A stretch of 64,000 bases of DNA from PoT sp049331405 (GTDB lineage Bacteria > Planctomycetota > Planctomycetia > Isosphaerales > Isosphaeraceae), in the NCBI RefSeq assembly GCF_049331405.1, contig NZ_CP186274.1:9548001-9612000 (forward strand). The letters run 5' to 3'. Positions 16,286 to 27,617 of this stretch are shown piece after piece (the first letter of the stretch is position 1; every line of letters starts with the position of its first letter). Position numbers and translations under genes: made by a program. The notes below the pieces were generated by a model. The model was given only the letters and a program-made list of their open reading frames with translations, made no database searches and had not been told where the DNA came from.

Positions 16286-19200
16286 TTATCTCCGGGAGAC
16301 CGCATCATGCGGCTCGGCGGGGCGGGGGGTGAGCACGATCGTCCGGAGGTCGAGCAGGGCATTGCGGATCGGGCCGGCGGAGCGGAACTCGAGGCGATGG
16401 GTGCCGGCGGGGAGGGTGACCTCGCCGATGAAGATGGAGCGGTAGTTGTCCCAGGCGCCGGGGCCGGTCCCCCCGACGTTGCCGCCGATCGACGTCCCTC
16501 CGACGCGGACCCGGAAGCGGTTCCCGGCCGACTCGTCGGCGCAGGCCCACTCCATCGAGACGGTGAACGACGTGGGTCGGGCCACGTTCACGGTCCAGAC
16601 GGCGCGATCGTTGTCGCTGTGCCAGTAGCCGAGGTTGTTGAACCCGGACTCGAACGTCAGGGTCTCGCCGTAGACCTCGGCCGTCGCCGCGGCCAGGCGG
16701 ATCGAGCCGTCGGCCCCCTGGTTCGCCATCTCCGGGTGATTGCCGTCCAGGGCCTTGGGCCGGTCGCCCCCCGAGGCGATGTAGGCCATCAGGTCGGCGA
16801 GGTCGGTCCCCTTGAGGTCCTCTTCGAGCCCTTCCGGCATGAGGGATCGGCCCGCCGTCTTCAGGTCCTCGAGGTCGGCGCGGAGGATCACGTCGACCTG
16901 CCCCTGCTGCCGCTTGAGGGTGATCGAGTTGCCGGTCTCCGAGGCGATCAGGCCGGTGACGACCCGTCCGTCCTTCAGGGCGGCGGCGAAGTCGGCATAG
17001 CGGGCGTCGACCTCGCGGTTCGGGTCGATGATCGCGACGCGGAGGGCCTCGGGCGTCTTGTCCGTCAGAGCGGCGAGGTCGGGGCCGACCTCGCTCCCCT
17101 TGCCGGCGAACTTGTGGCAGGTCGCGCAAATCCTGGAGAAGACGACCTCCCCCTTGATCGGATCCCCCGGGCCCTTCGAAGCGGCCCGCGAGGCATCCAC
17201 GACCGCCTGCCTGGCCCTCGGCTTCGCGGAGGCCAGCAGCCGGGTCGCGCGGGAGCGGACGTCGGCGTCCTCGTGGTTGATGAGGCGCTGACGGTGTGCC
17301 GCGTCGATCTCGGCGGGGGCGATCGTCCCACGCTCGAAGGCGGACAGGAGGACGCCCGCGAGGTTCGGCCGCGCCATCAGGGCATCGAGCCCTTGCGACC
17401 TCGTGATCGGGCCGAGGCCCGACCAGCGAGACAGGAGGCCCTCGGCCGATTCGCGGTCGCCGAGCCTCGCCAGGATCCGGATCGCGGCCGACTGGATCCC
17501 TTGCGGGTTCTGCGGTTCGAGGAGTTCGACGGCCACCTCGCGATCGGCCTCGCGCCGGGGCTCGTCCCAGCCGAGCAGGCGGACGGCCATCTCGCGATCG
17601 GCCGGCCTGGCCTCGGGGTCGACCGCGAGGCGCCTGGCGGCCTCGACCGCCGGCCTCAATCCGGCCAGTCCGGCCTCGTCGTGAGCCCCAGAATCAAGGA
17701 CCACGGCCAGGGCCGAGAGCCTCCAGGGGGCGAAGCTCCCGTCGGGCTCGGGCCGGGCGATCGACGCGATCGCCGCGTTGAACGCCTGCGCGTCTCCCGA
17801 GCCGATCAGCGTGGCGATCAGCGGGCCGTCCATCGCCGAGCGCGTCTCGGGCTCGACCCCGGGAGTCGCCAGGGCGGCCAGGATCGGCACGCTCTGCCGG
17901 GAGGCCGAACTCAGGATCGCCGCCGAGACCCAGTTGTCGGCCGGCTTCGCCAGAGCGAGCTTGCCCAATGCCTCGCCCGCGCGAGGGCTGTCCCACTCGC
18001 CCAGGGTCAGGGCCAACTGGAACCGGACGGGGATCTCGGGGTCGTCGACGCGGGCCAGGAGCGCCTCGCCCAGCCCCGCGTCCTTGCCAAGCAAGGAGCC
18101 GGCGAGGCGGATCGCCTGGCGGCGGACGCCCGGGTGCGGATCAGCCAGGGCCGCTCGAACGCGATCGGCCGCGAGGGCATTCAGGCCATCGAGCGCACCG
18201 AGGGCCTGGGCCCTCGCCTCGGGGATTTGGCTCGACGCCGCGACAGTCTCGAGCGCGGGGACGGCCTCGACGCCGCCGCGGTGGACGAGGAGGCGCTGGA
18301 CGTTGTCGCGCAAGGTGCCGTTGGGGCTGTCGATGGCCTTCGCGAGCGCGGGGGTCGCGAGTCGATCGAGGTCGGGGACGGGTCGGAGGGGATGACTCTC
18401 GGGGACGACTCGGTAGATGCGCCCCTTGTCCTCGCCCGCACGCACGTCGAGTTTCGCGAGCCGGTCCGGGCTGATCCAGCGCGGGTGCTCGATCACGAAT
18501 CGGTACATATCCACAACATAGAGAGCCCCATCGGGCCCGGTGCGGACCTGCACGGGGCGAAACCAGTTGTCGGTCGAGGCGAGGAACTCCGAGGTCTGCT
18601 CGTCGTCCGCGCGACGCCCGGCGAAGGTGACGCCGTCGGGGTCGAGGATCTCGCGGTGGACGACGTTGTGAACCGGCTCGCAGGTGAAGGCGTTGCCGGC
18701 GTACTCGGCGCCGAGGAGCGAGTCGCGATAGATGCAGGGGCCGCACGCCGAGGTCGTCTGGTTGGCGGTCCAGGGGTCATTGTAACGCTCGAGGGTCCGG
18801 CTCTGCGGGAAGAGTCGATGGCTCTCGTCGTGGCGGGGGACATCGACGACCGGGCTCGGCGAGGCGACGCGGGGGTTGCGCTTCGTGTACTGCTCGGGCA
18901 TCGGGTAATGCAAGAGCCAGTTGCTGTTGTTGTTGCCGAACTGATTGCCCCAGTCGTCGTGGACGCGTCCTTGCTGCGTCAGGCCCGCGGCCGGCTCGAA
19001 CGCGCCGGTGTCGGGATGGAAGCGGAAGTCGCGGCCTCCGATATCGACCTCGCGCCCGGAGATGGTCCCTTTCACCACGCCGCCGAGATGGCCGTTGGCG
19101 CCGTAGACCCAGTTATCCAGGTTGTAGGAGAGGCCGTTGACCCTCGCCTGGTAGTTCTCGTCGGAGAACCCCTTGAAGAGGCTTCGACGGATATCAGCCT

Positions 19201-20938
19201 TGCCGTCTCCGTCGGTGTCCTCGGCGTAGATGATGTCGGGGGCCGAGCAGATCAGGACCCCTTTACGCCAGGCCATGACCCCCGTGGGGAAGGCGACGTC
19301 CTCCAGGAAGTTCGCGGCCGCGTCGTAACGTCCGTCGCCGTCGGTGTCCCTGAGGTTCTTGATGACGCCCCCTGGCTTCCAGTTGCGGTCGATGCCGGTG
19401 GGATAGTCGCGCATCTCGGCGACCCAGAGGGAGCCATCGGCCGCGAAGTCGATCGCCACCGGGGCGAAGACCAGCGGCTCGGACGCAACGAGTTCGACGC
19501 GGAGCCCCGGCTTGGTCCGGATCGAGCGTAGCGAATCTTCCGGCGACTTCGGCGGGGGCACGTTGTCGGCGCCCTTCGACTGCGCCCGGAAGTCGTCGGG
19601 CAGGAGGGCGAGCACGGTGGAGACGATGATGGACTCGATCCCCGGCTTCAGGCGGGTCGGCCTGCCGTAGTAGAGCATCGCGCCCCCGCCTTCGTATCCC
19701 CCTTCGCGGAGGATTCGCTCGGAGGGGATGTAGCAGGGGACGTCATTGGCATACGCCGTGATCCAGAGCCGATCCGTGGCGAGCTCGGATCGGAGCCGCA
19801 GGGAGTAGTCGACCACGACCTCGCCCGCGAGGAAGATCATTCCGAGGCGATCGCCGAATTGGAGGGTCTGGACGGGGTAGTCGAGGGCCTCCTGCAAGGG
19901 CTCACCGCGGTCGAGCCTCGCCAGTTGGGTCGAGGCGTTGTAGCCGATATGCCCGCCCCCCTTGACCATCTGCTCGAGCTGAGCCCGCGTCGGCAGGGTA
20001 TCGAAGGGGACCTTGACGCGCCGAAACTTGCCGATGGGAGGCGTCGGCAGGTCGGTCCATTCCCCCTTGAGGAGGCGGTTGACCTCGGCGGCGATCTCCT
20101 TGCCGTGGGCGGGGGCGGATTCGGGGGTCAATCGCGGGGTCGGATCGGCGTCGGCACCGCACCCGACGACGGTCATCGCGATCGCGCCGGGGTGGTCACG
20201 CTCGATGTCCTCCTGGGCGAAGCCCGCCCAGTCGCCACTGAGGGTATTGTCATTGGGGGAAACGGTCGTGCAATGGCATGCGTAATTGATCAGGATCCCG
20301 ACGATCTTGCCCCGGGGATCGGTGACGCGAAGGACGGGCAGGGCGTGATCGACGGGCCCCCCCTTGGTCCTCCGGTTGAACGCGAAGCCTGCCCGGCCCT
20401 GCGACCAGGAGAGCAATCCCGGCTTGCGGACCTTGAGGGAGGCGAGCGAGACCTCGCCGAGCTTCTCGGTCAGCTCGCGGGTGTAGCGGTCGATGGTCGC
20501 CTGCTGATCGTCGGGGATCTTCGCGGAGAAGATGTTGGGGGCGGCGCCCGTCAGGCAGGGGGCGCTATGGGTGTGCGACGAGGCGACGACGAAGCGCTCG
20601 CGCGGGATCTTCGCCTCGCGGAGGAGGCGAGCGGCGACCGCCTCGACGACGGCGTCGGGGACGCCCAGATTGTCGACGGAGACGAGCAGGCTCGGCCCGT
20701 CCTGATCCGAGCCGATCGCAATCGCCTTGGCCCAGATCCGCTGTGCGACGCCGACCGACTCCTTCGTGCGAGCCCCATAGCCGGAGAGCCGGATCGGGTA
20801 GTCGGGCGTGATGTCGACCCGGGCAAGGCCGACGTCCAACTCGCGGGCTCGAGCCGAGGTAGCCAGGCCGGATTGTCCCGCCAGGGCGAAGAGGCCCGCG
20901 AATCCCAGGATCAGTCGTCGCAGCGAAAGCGTTTGCAT
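16286..20938 (-). CDS. Multidomain fusion: neutral ceramidase-like domain + PVC-type dehydrogenase + HEAT-like repeats + cytochrome c + C-terminal beta module
   Basis: A 1550-residue exported protein. A signal peptide ends near ARA (31). Residues ~35-450 resemble neutral/alkaline ceramidase, with zinc motif SSHTHSAPCL, INYACHCTTVSPNDNTLSGD and VGCGADADPTP. Residues ~475-870 are the PVC-type membrane-bound dehydrogenase/beta-propeller (FAADGSLWVAEMRDYPTG, DTDGDGRYD). About 890-1250 is helical HEAT-like repeat. A CATCH heme motif near residue 1270 begins the planctomycete heme-binding domain. Residues ~1405-1540 form a beta-rich module shared with the kinase at 28424. The dehydrogenase-HEAT-cytochrome order is usual in Planctomycetes; the ceramidase head is less usual. 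It is last in a three-gene minus-strand cluster with DUF1501 and PSD1 genes. GAGGAG precedes ATG 20938. Confidence 0.82.
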   Translation of the reverse strand: MQTLSLRRLILGFAGLFALAGQSGLATSARARELDVGLARVDITPDYPIRLSGYGARTKESVGVAQRIWAKAIAIGSDQDGPSLLVSVDNLGVPDAVVEAVAARLLREAKIPRERFVVASSHTHSAPCLTGAAPNIFSAKIPDDQQATIDRYTRELTEKLGEVSLASLKVRKPGLLSWSQGRAGFAFNRRTKGGPVDHALPVLRVTDPRGKIVGILINYACHCTTVSPNDNTLSGDWAGFAQEDIERDHPGAIAMTVVGCGADADPTPRLTPESAPAHGKEIAAEVNRLLKGEWTDLPTPPIGKFRRVKVPFDTLPTRAQLEQMVKGGGHIGYNASTQLARLDRGEPLQEALDYPVQTLQFGDRLGMIFLAGEVVVDYSLRLRSELATDRLWITAYANDVPCYIPSERILREGGYEGGGAMLYYGRPTRLKPGIESIIVSTVLALLPDDFRAQSKGADNVPPPKSPEDSLRSIRTKPGLRVELVASEPLVFAPVAIDFAADGSLWVAEMRDYPTGIDRNWKPGGVIKNLRDTDGDGRYDAAANFLEDVAFPTGVMAWRKGVLICSAPDIIYAEDTDGDGKADIRRSLFKGFSDENYQARVNGLSYNLDNWVYGANGHLGGVVKGTISGREVDIGGRDFRFHPDTGAFEPAAGLTQQGRVHDDWGNQFGNNNSNWLLHYPMPEQYTKRNPRVASPSPVVDVPRHDESHRLFPQSRTLERYNDPWTANQTTSACGPCIYRDSLLGAEYAGNAFTCEPVHNVVHREILDPDGVTFAGRRADDEQTSEFLASTDNWFRPVQVRTGPDGALYVVDMYRFVIEHPRWISPDRLAKLDVRAGEDKGRIYRVVPESHPLRPVPDLDRLATPALAKAIDSPNGTLRDNVQRLLVHRGGVEAVPALETVAASSQIPEARAQALGALDGLNALAADRVRAALADPHPGVRRQAIRLAGSLLGKDAGLGEALLARVDDPEIPVRFQLALTLGEWDSPRAGEALGKLALAKPADNWVSAAILSSASRQSVPILAALATPGVEPETRSAMDGPLIATLIGSGDAQAFNAAIASIARPEPDGSFAPWRLSALAVVLDSGAHDEAGLAGLRPAVEAARRLAVDPEARPADREMAVRLLGWDEPRREADREVAVELLEPQNPQGIQSAAIRILARLGDRESAEGLLSRWSGLGPITRSQGLDALMARPNLAGVLLSAFERGTIAPAEIDAAHRQRLINHEDADVRSRATRLLASAKPRARQAVVDASRAASKGPGDPIKGEVVFSRICATCHKFAGKGSEVGPDLAALTDKTPEALRVAIIDPNREVDARYADFAAALKDGRVVTGLIASETGNSITLKRQQGQVDVILRADLEDLKTAGRSLMPEGLEEDLKGTDLADLMAYIASGGDRPKALDGNHPEMANQGADGSIRLAAATAEVYGETLTFESGFNNLGYWHSDNDRAVWTVNVARPTSFTVSMEWACADESAGNRFRVRVGGTSIGGNVGGTGPGAWDNYRSIFIGEVTLPAGTHRLEFRSAGPIRNALLDLRTIVLTPRPAEPHDAVSRR

Positions 20939-21017
20939 GGAGGCTCCTCGACGGGTGGCCAGCCGTTAACAGAGAAGGCCCCGTCGTCAGATCGACAGGA
21001 CCGAGCCGCTGGGCATC

Positions 21018-22442
<1,425 letters not shown>

Positions 22443-22488
22443 CGTGTCCGCCTCGTCTGGATTGGTGGGGAGGGCCGAAATACCGATA

Positions 22489-25276
22489 TCAATCCACGAA
22501 CATTAATTCATTGGTCATCAACAGGACCTGCGCGAGCTGCGCGCGGGGGTCGAACTCGCTGTCGGCCGGGGCCTTGAGGAACCGCTCGGCCGACTCCAGC
22601 TCGTCGGGGGCCGGCGTGCGGGCGAGCACGAGCCGGTAGAGGGCCCGGATCGAATCCTGGGGAGCCGAGGCCTCCACGTCGGGGCGAGAAGCCAGCGCCT
22701 TGGCCTGCTCGACGACCAGGGGCGAGTTCATGCTGAAGAGGGCCTGCTGCGGGACCGTCGTCATCGGCCGGCGGCTCGGCCGAGGCGTCGGGGCTGGCGA
22801 AGTCGAAGGCGCGGAAGACGGCCGGGAGCCCCTGGCGGTCGACCATGCCGTAGACCGTGCGCCGGGCGTTCTGCGGGTCGTTGGCCACGTCGACCGACTT
22901 GCCGTACATCGTCAGGTCGAGCCGCCTGGAGACGAACAGGAGCGTGTCGCGCATGGCCTCGAAGTCGAGACGCCGGCGGTTCGCCCGCCAGAGCAGCTTG
23001 TTCTCCGGATCCAGCTTGCGGGCCTCCGGCCGATCGACGCTCGCCTGCTGATAGGTGCTCGATAAAACGATGAGCCGATGCAGATTCTTGAACGACCAGC
23101 CCCCCTCGATGAAGCGGGCGGTGAGGTCGTCGAGCAGCTCGGGGTGGGTCGGGGGCGTGCTCCGCTCGCCGAAGTCGGCGGGGGTGGAGACCAGCGGCTC
23201 GCCGAAGTGGTGCATCCAGACGCGGTTGACCGCCACGCGGCCGGTGAGCGGGTTCTTGGGGTCGGCGATGGCGTTGGCCAGGTCGAGCCGCCCGCCGCCG
23301 TTGGGGAAGGGGGGCTGGGCGTCGCCGGCCAGGACCTTCAGGAACCGCCTGGGGACCGAATCGCCCGGCTGCGAGGGGTTGCCGCGGACGAAGATCCGCG
23401 GGGCGTAGGGCTCGTCGGAGTCGACCAGGATCATCGCCCTCGGCGCGGCATCGGCCGCCTTGACGGTCATCCGGTCCAGCTCCACCGGGAGCGGGCCGAA
23501 GGCGTCGATGTCGACCCGGGGCAGGTAGGCCACCGTCTGGCTGCGCGGGAAGTACGAGGGGCTCTCGGTCCCCTTGACCAGGCGGAGGACCTGCGCTCGG
23601 GCCTCGTCGCCGGGGTCGGGGGGCGTGGCCTTGGATTCGGAGTAGACCCGCCCGATCATGCCGGCATACGCCTTTACCACGTCGGGCCAGGAGCCGAGCG
23701 AGGCCGTCGTGAGGGCGGATCGGACGAGCGGATTGAGGCTGCCGGGCTCGGTGCCGTCGGGCCGCGCGGACCAGCGGGCGATGACCTCGCGGGCCTCGTC
23801 GGCGAACCTGGATTCGTCGCACTTCGCCAGCTCCGACCAGGGGCCGAAGACCGGGTCGCTCGCGACGGCGCGCTGCTTGAGGAAGCGGCGCCAGCGGGCG
23901 ATGATCGGGGGGCGGAGCTGGCCGGGGTCGAGCGACATGAAGAAGAGGGCCGTCTCGAGCGGGTCGGGGGGCGTGGTCGCCGCCTGGGTCAGGTACTCGC
24001 CCGTGCGGGTGCGGGCCTCTTCCGACAGATACGCATACTTGTCGTCGAGGAACTTGCGGATATTGGCACGCTTCGCGCCGGCTTCTTGCTCGAAGGCCTT
24101 GCGGGCGGGGGTCTTGTCGGGGTCGTCGATGAGCGGGAGTTCGAGCGGGGCCTCGGCGCCGGCGAAGACGCCGTAGAGGGCGTAGTAGTCGGCCGTGGGG
24201 ATCGGGTCGTACTTGTGGTCGTGGCAGCGGGCGCAGGAGATCGTCAGCCCGAGCAGGCCCCGGCCCACCGTGTCGATCTTGTCGTCGATCTGGTCGTGGA
24301 CGTTATTGTCGAACATCCGCCCGAGCGTCAGGAAGCCCATCGCCGCCAGGCGCCAGGGCTGATCCTTGGGGGCGACGACGTCGGCGGCGAGCTGCTCGCG
24401 GATCATGCGGTCGTAGGGGGCATCCTCGTTGAACGAGCGGACGACGTAGTCGCGGTAGGTGTAGGCGAAGGGCCGCACGCGGTCGTCGCCGAACATGAGG
24501 ACGCCGTCCTTGGAATCGGCATACCTGGCGACGTCGAGCCAGTGCCGGCCCCAGCGCTCCCCATAACGCGGCGAGGCCAGGAGCCTGTCGACGATCCTGG
24601 AGTAGGCGTCATCCGAGGTGTCGGCCTCGAACGCGGCGATCTCCTCCAGCGTCGGGGGCAGGCCGGTGAGGTCGTACGAGACCCGCCGGAGCAAGGTCCT
24701 GCGGTCGGCCTTCGGCGAGGGAGCCAGCCCGGCCCCCTCGAGTTTCGCCAGGATGAAGGGGTCGATCGGCGACGCGGACCAGGCCTGATCCGAGACCTGC
24801 GGCGGCTCCTTGCGGGTCACCGGCTGATACGACCAGTGCTTGCGGGCCTCCTCGAAATTGATCTCTCGCGACTTGGCGGCGGTCCCACCGACGGCCTTGG
24901 GGAAGGTCGCGCCGCCGGCGACCCACTGGCGGAGGGTGGCGATCTCCTCCTCCGGCATCTTGGACTTGGGGGGCATCTTGAGCGAGGCATCCTCATATCC
25001 GACCGCCTGGACGAGCAGGCTATCGTCGGGCTTCCCCGGCTCGACGGCCGGGCCGAGATCCCCGCCCTTCAAGAGCCCTTCGAGCGAGTCGAGCGCCAGG
25101 TTCCCCTTGAACTTCCCCGATTGCGTCGAGTGGCAGCCGAAGCAGCGATCCACCAGGATCGGCCGGACCTTCGACTCGAAGTAGGCTTCCCGATCCGCGA
25201 CCTCGCCGCCGAAAGCCGCCGGGCCGAGCAGCGTGAACAGGCCGAGCAACCCGGCGCAACTAAAGTTCATATTCAT
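22489..25276 (-). CDS. Planctomycete cytochrome c/DUF1549/DUF1553 (PSD1) protein, apparent frameshift near 22765
   Basis: Reads as a secreted PSD1-type protein of about 925 residues. Signal peptide; CFGCH heme motif near residue 45 in the planctomycete cytochrome c domain; DUF1549 with PIDPFILAKLEGAGL and YGERWGRHWLDVARYADSKD; a second CARCH motif; DUF1553 with RVAVNRVWMHHFGEPLVSTP and FIEGGWSFKNLHRLIVLSST. After AFDFASPDASAEPP, near residue 835, the frame turns into Ala/Arg/Gly-rich shadow sequence ending at 22508. The expected family C-terminus (MTTVPQQALFSMNSPLVV, then LYRLVLARTPAPDELESAE) continues in another frame from 22764 to 22489. One extra base just before position 22764 would explain it. 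It could be a sequencing error, a real mutation or slippage. Confidence 0.8.
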
Positions 25277-25475
25277 GTTTGATTAATTCAAGATCAGGTC
25301 GGCGTCCCGCGACGACCGGGGAAGCCGTGGCACGCGAGGAGGTCCCGAGGGGCGTCGCAACTCGAGCTCATCGTTCACGATCGGAGCATTCGGGGCAAGG
25401 CCTGGATCGGCGCTCGGATGACGCGAGGGCCGGGACGGTTGGCCGCCCGGCCCGTCGTCGACGCCCTCGGGGCCC

Positions 25476-25970
25476 TTACTTCGCCGAGGACTTCAGGTCA
25501 AATTGGAGGTCGGAGTCTCCTCTCGCGGAGACCTCGTGGGACAGCGGGGTATGCGAGGGGTCGCCGTAGAGCCAGGGCTGTTCGACCTTCCTGGCGGACT
25601 TCTTCTTATTGCCGGCGTCGATCGCCATGCTCGCCATGAAAGGATCGAGCTCGGGAGGACGCGTCTTCCCGGGGAGATCCGACTTGGGTCGGTTGACCGT
25701 GACCTTGTACTTTCCCGGCGAGAGTCCGGAGCGGTTGCGGAACTTCGCCGAGAACGACCCGTCGGATCCGGTCAGGTCACTCCCGTCGGTCATCGGCTTA
25801 TTCCCGTCTGAGGCGTTAAAGGTGATCGTCGCCCCTTCCAGGGGCTTGCCGTCGAGCGTCACCTTTCCGGAAACGGGGACGAGCGTGTAATAGTCCTCTT
25901 CGCCCCCGCCTCCACCGCAGCCGATGAGCGTCAAGAGACCGAGAGCGGCCGCAGCCCGATAGGATTTCAC
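25476..25970 (-). CDS. Small lipoprotein with carboxypeptidase-regulatory-like domain
   Basis: A 164-residue lipoprotein. Signal MKSYRAAAALGLLTLIGC with lipobox L15-I-G-C18 followed by a Gly-rich linker. Residues 30-115 (VPVSGKVTLDGKPLEGATIT, LSPGKYKVTVNRPKSDL) are the beta-sandwich repeat typical of planctomycete small lipoproteins. It lies 102 nt downstream of the DUF1559 gene on the same strand, a pairing very common in this phylum, and the two are likely co-transcribed. It was suggested from family context to be a surface partner of DUF1559 proteins; no activity is known. Confidence 0.78.
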   Translation of the reverse strand: MKSYRAAAALGLLTLIGCGGGGGEEDYYTLVPVSGKVTLDGKPLEGATITFNASDGNKPMTDGSDLTGSDGSFSAKFRNRSGLSPGKYKVTVNRPKSDLPGKTRPPELDPFMASMAIDAGNKKKSARKVEQPWLYGDPSHTPLSHEVSARGDSDLQFDLKSSAK

Positions 25971-26072
25971 GTCTGGACACTCCGTGGACTCTGCTGAGAT
26001 CGTGCATCAAGGCCGGCCCGTCGGGCCGGCCTAGGGCCGGCCGGTTCATATCAGTCGGATGCCGCTGCGTCG

Positions 26073-27086
26073 TCAATAGGCATCCGAGCTGATGATCTCG
26101 CCGCCACGGATGGTCCCGAGGGCGTAGAAGGTGCCGTAGTTGACCGTATTCTTGATGAAGCGGACGCTGCCGTCGGCCATGCAGACGTTGACACCGCCGG
26201 GATGGTAGCTGGAGAAGACCCACGCGTAAGTCAGGTTCCTCGGGTTGCAGGAGGCCATGTTGCCCGGGCAATCGTTATCGCCCCAGGGGGCATTCGGATA
26301 GTAGAAATTCCACATCCATTGCCCCTTGCGGGCGATCCGGACGAAGGTCGACGTATGGGTGCCGGAGCCCCAGTAGGGTCCGAACCAGTCCTGAGCATGA
26401 TGCTGGTGCGACTCGCCGGCGAGGATGGTGTTGGTCGTCCCGTCCTGGAAGTCGGCGACCGACGAGGAGATCTCGGCGTAGAAGGCCCCCTGGCTGGACG
26501 GGTCGGGCGGGCTGCAATCGTATTCGGTGTACATGCCGGAACAGAGCCCGTAGTTGCTCCGCCTGGCATTGTTCCGGGAGTAGATCGCCGCGGGGTTGGT
26601 CGGCTCGTAGGTGACCACCTCGGGCGTGATGTCGGACGGGCAGGCGTAGCCGGAGACCATCGTGCCGACGACCGTCGAATTCGAGGCCGCATCGCCGAGG
26701 AGCTTGACGTTGACGCCGGAATACCCGCCCCAGGCCGAGTCGCTCGAGGCCTGGTTGAAGTTGTAGGCGTTCGAGAGCGGGACCTGCTCCAGATAGGTCA
26801 GGATCATCGTGAACGCGGTGGTGTTGAGGACGAGCCCCTTGCCGCCGTTGGAGACGTCGGCACAGCTCCCGGAGAAGATCTTGGGGGGCGGGAACGCGTT
26901 GTTGGCGCTGTGGTAGTTGTGCATGGCCAGGCCGATCTGCTTCAGGTTATTCACGCACTGGGCCCGTCGGGCCGCCTCGCGTGCCGCCTGCACGGCCGGG
27001 AGTAGCAACGCGATCAGCACGGCGATGATCGCGATGACCACGAGCAACTCGATCAGAGTAAAGCCACGGGAAGATTGATTTCGCAT
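26073..27086 (-). CDS. DUF1559 domain protein (pseudopilin-like)
   Basis: A 337-residue DUF1559 protein. MRNQSSRGFTLIELLVVIAI is the prepilin-type leader and helix, followed by LPAVQAAREAARRAQCVNNL. The C-terminal signature is YHPGGVNVCMADGSVRFIKN, ending IISSDAY. Start at ATG 27086 is chosen because the leader peptide is then six residues, as in pilins; the open frame upstream to 27233 adds 49 unrelated residues. It has several cysteine pairs (SGSCADV, YACPSD, YDCSPPD, DCPGNMASCN). The downstream lipoprotein gene is the probable operon partner. Paralogues are at 5162 and 31542. Confidence 0.88.
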   Translation of the reverse strand: MRNQSSRGFTLIELLVVIAIIAVLIALLLPAVQAAREAARRAQCVNNLKQIGLAMHNYHSANNAFPPPKIFSGSCADVSNGGKGLVLNTTAFTMILTYLEQVPLSNAYNFNQASSDSAWGGYSGVNVKLLGDAASNSTVVGTMVSGYACPSDITPEVVTYEPTNPAAIYSRNNARRSNYGLCSGMYTEYDCSPPDPSSQGAFYAEISSSVADFQDGTTNTILAGESHQHHAQDWFGPYWGSGTHTSTFVRIARKGQWMWNFYYPNAPWGDNDCPGNMASCNPRNLTYAWVFSSYHPGGVNVCMADGSVRFIKNTVNYGTFYALGTIRGGEIISSDAY

Positions 27087-27617
27087 GATGGCCCTGATTG
27101 AAAGCGATGAGGGGGACCTTGCGACAACATGTCGATAGTCGACGCCCGCGCGGTCAGATCCGGCGGTTTGGGAGAGGTAAGGCCAACGTGGGAGGCTCCC
27201 GCTCATGTGTCCTTCGCCCCATAGAATGATCAAGAGGAGAGGATGAGGACCTATGATGATGAGGAGTCGTTACCGATGGGGCGTGGGGAGGCTGCGATCA
27301 CGCCCCGGGATCCGGTCGCAATCGCCGGCAAGGGGCCGGCCTGCTCACTGTCGGGAGGTACTGATCGGACTCACTGGACCTGGATATCCTCCCGCGTTCG
27401 AGGATGAGACGGCGAGGGGCCGTCACGGTCGCAGGGGCGTCCGGTCGCGGTCGTCGTGCATCAACGGCAACCGGCCGCCAATCGGGGGGACCTCGCTCGG
27501 TCGGCCCCTTCAAGAGTACTTCGCGCGGGGTGTGACAAAACTTTTTCGGGGCCGGAATCCGGAGCTGCCTCGCGGGTGGTCCCGGCTCGAGAAGGGCGAG
27601 AAAACCGCCGGATCAGG
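27087..27617. other. Intergenic stretch, no gene seen
   Basis: About 530 nt between the DUF1559 start and the sigma-factor stop, both on the minus strand. A small frame at 27298-27513 (minus) and others on the plus strand have no recognisable features. The promoter of the DUF1559 gene should lie here. Confidence 0.4.

Noticed and set aside
16307..19531. 1074-codon plus-strand open frame opposite the giant fusion gene
   Set aside because: The translation is Gly/Arg/Glu/Asp-rich without any motif, whereas the minus strand has ceramidase, heme and dehydrogenase motifs.
23078..25282. 734-codon plus-strand frame opposite the PSD1 gene
   Set aside because: A composition shadow of the minus-strand gene, with no recognisable domain.
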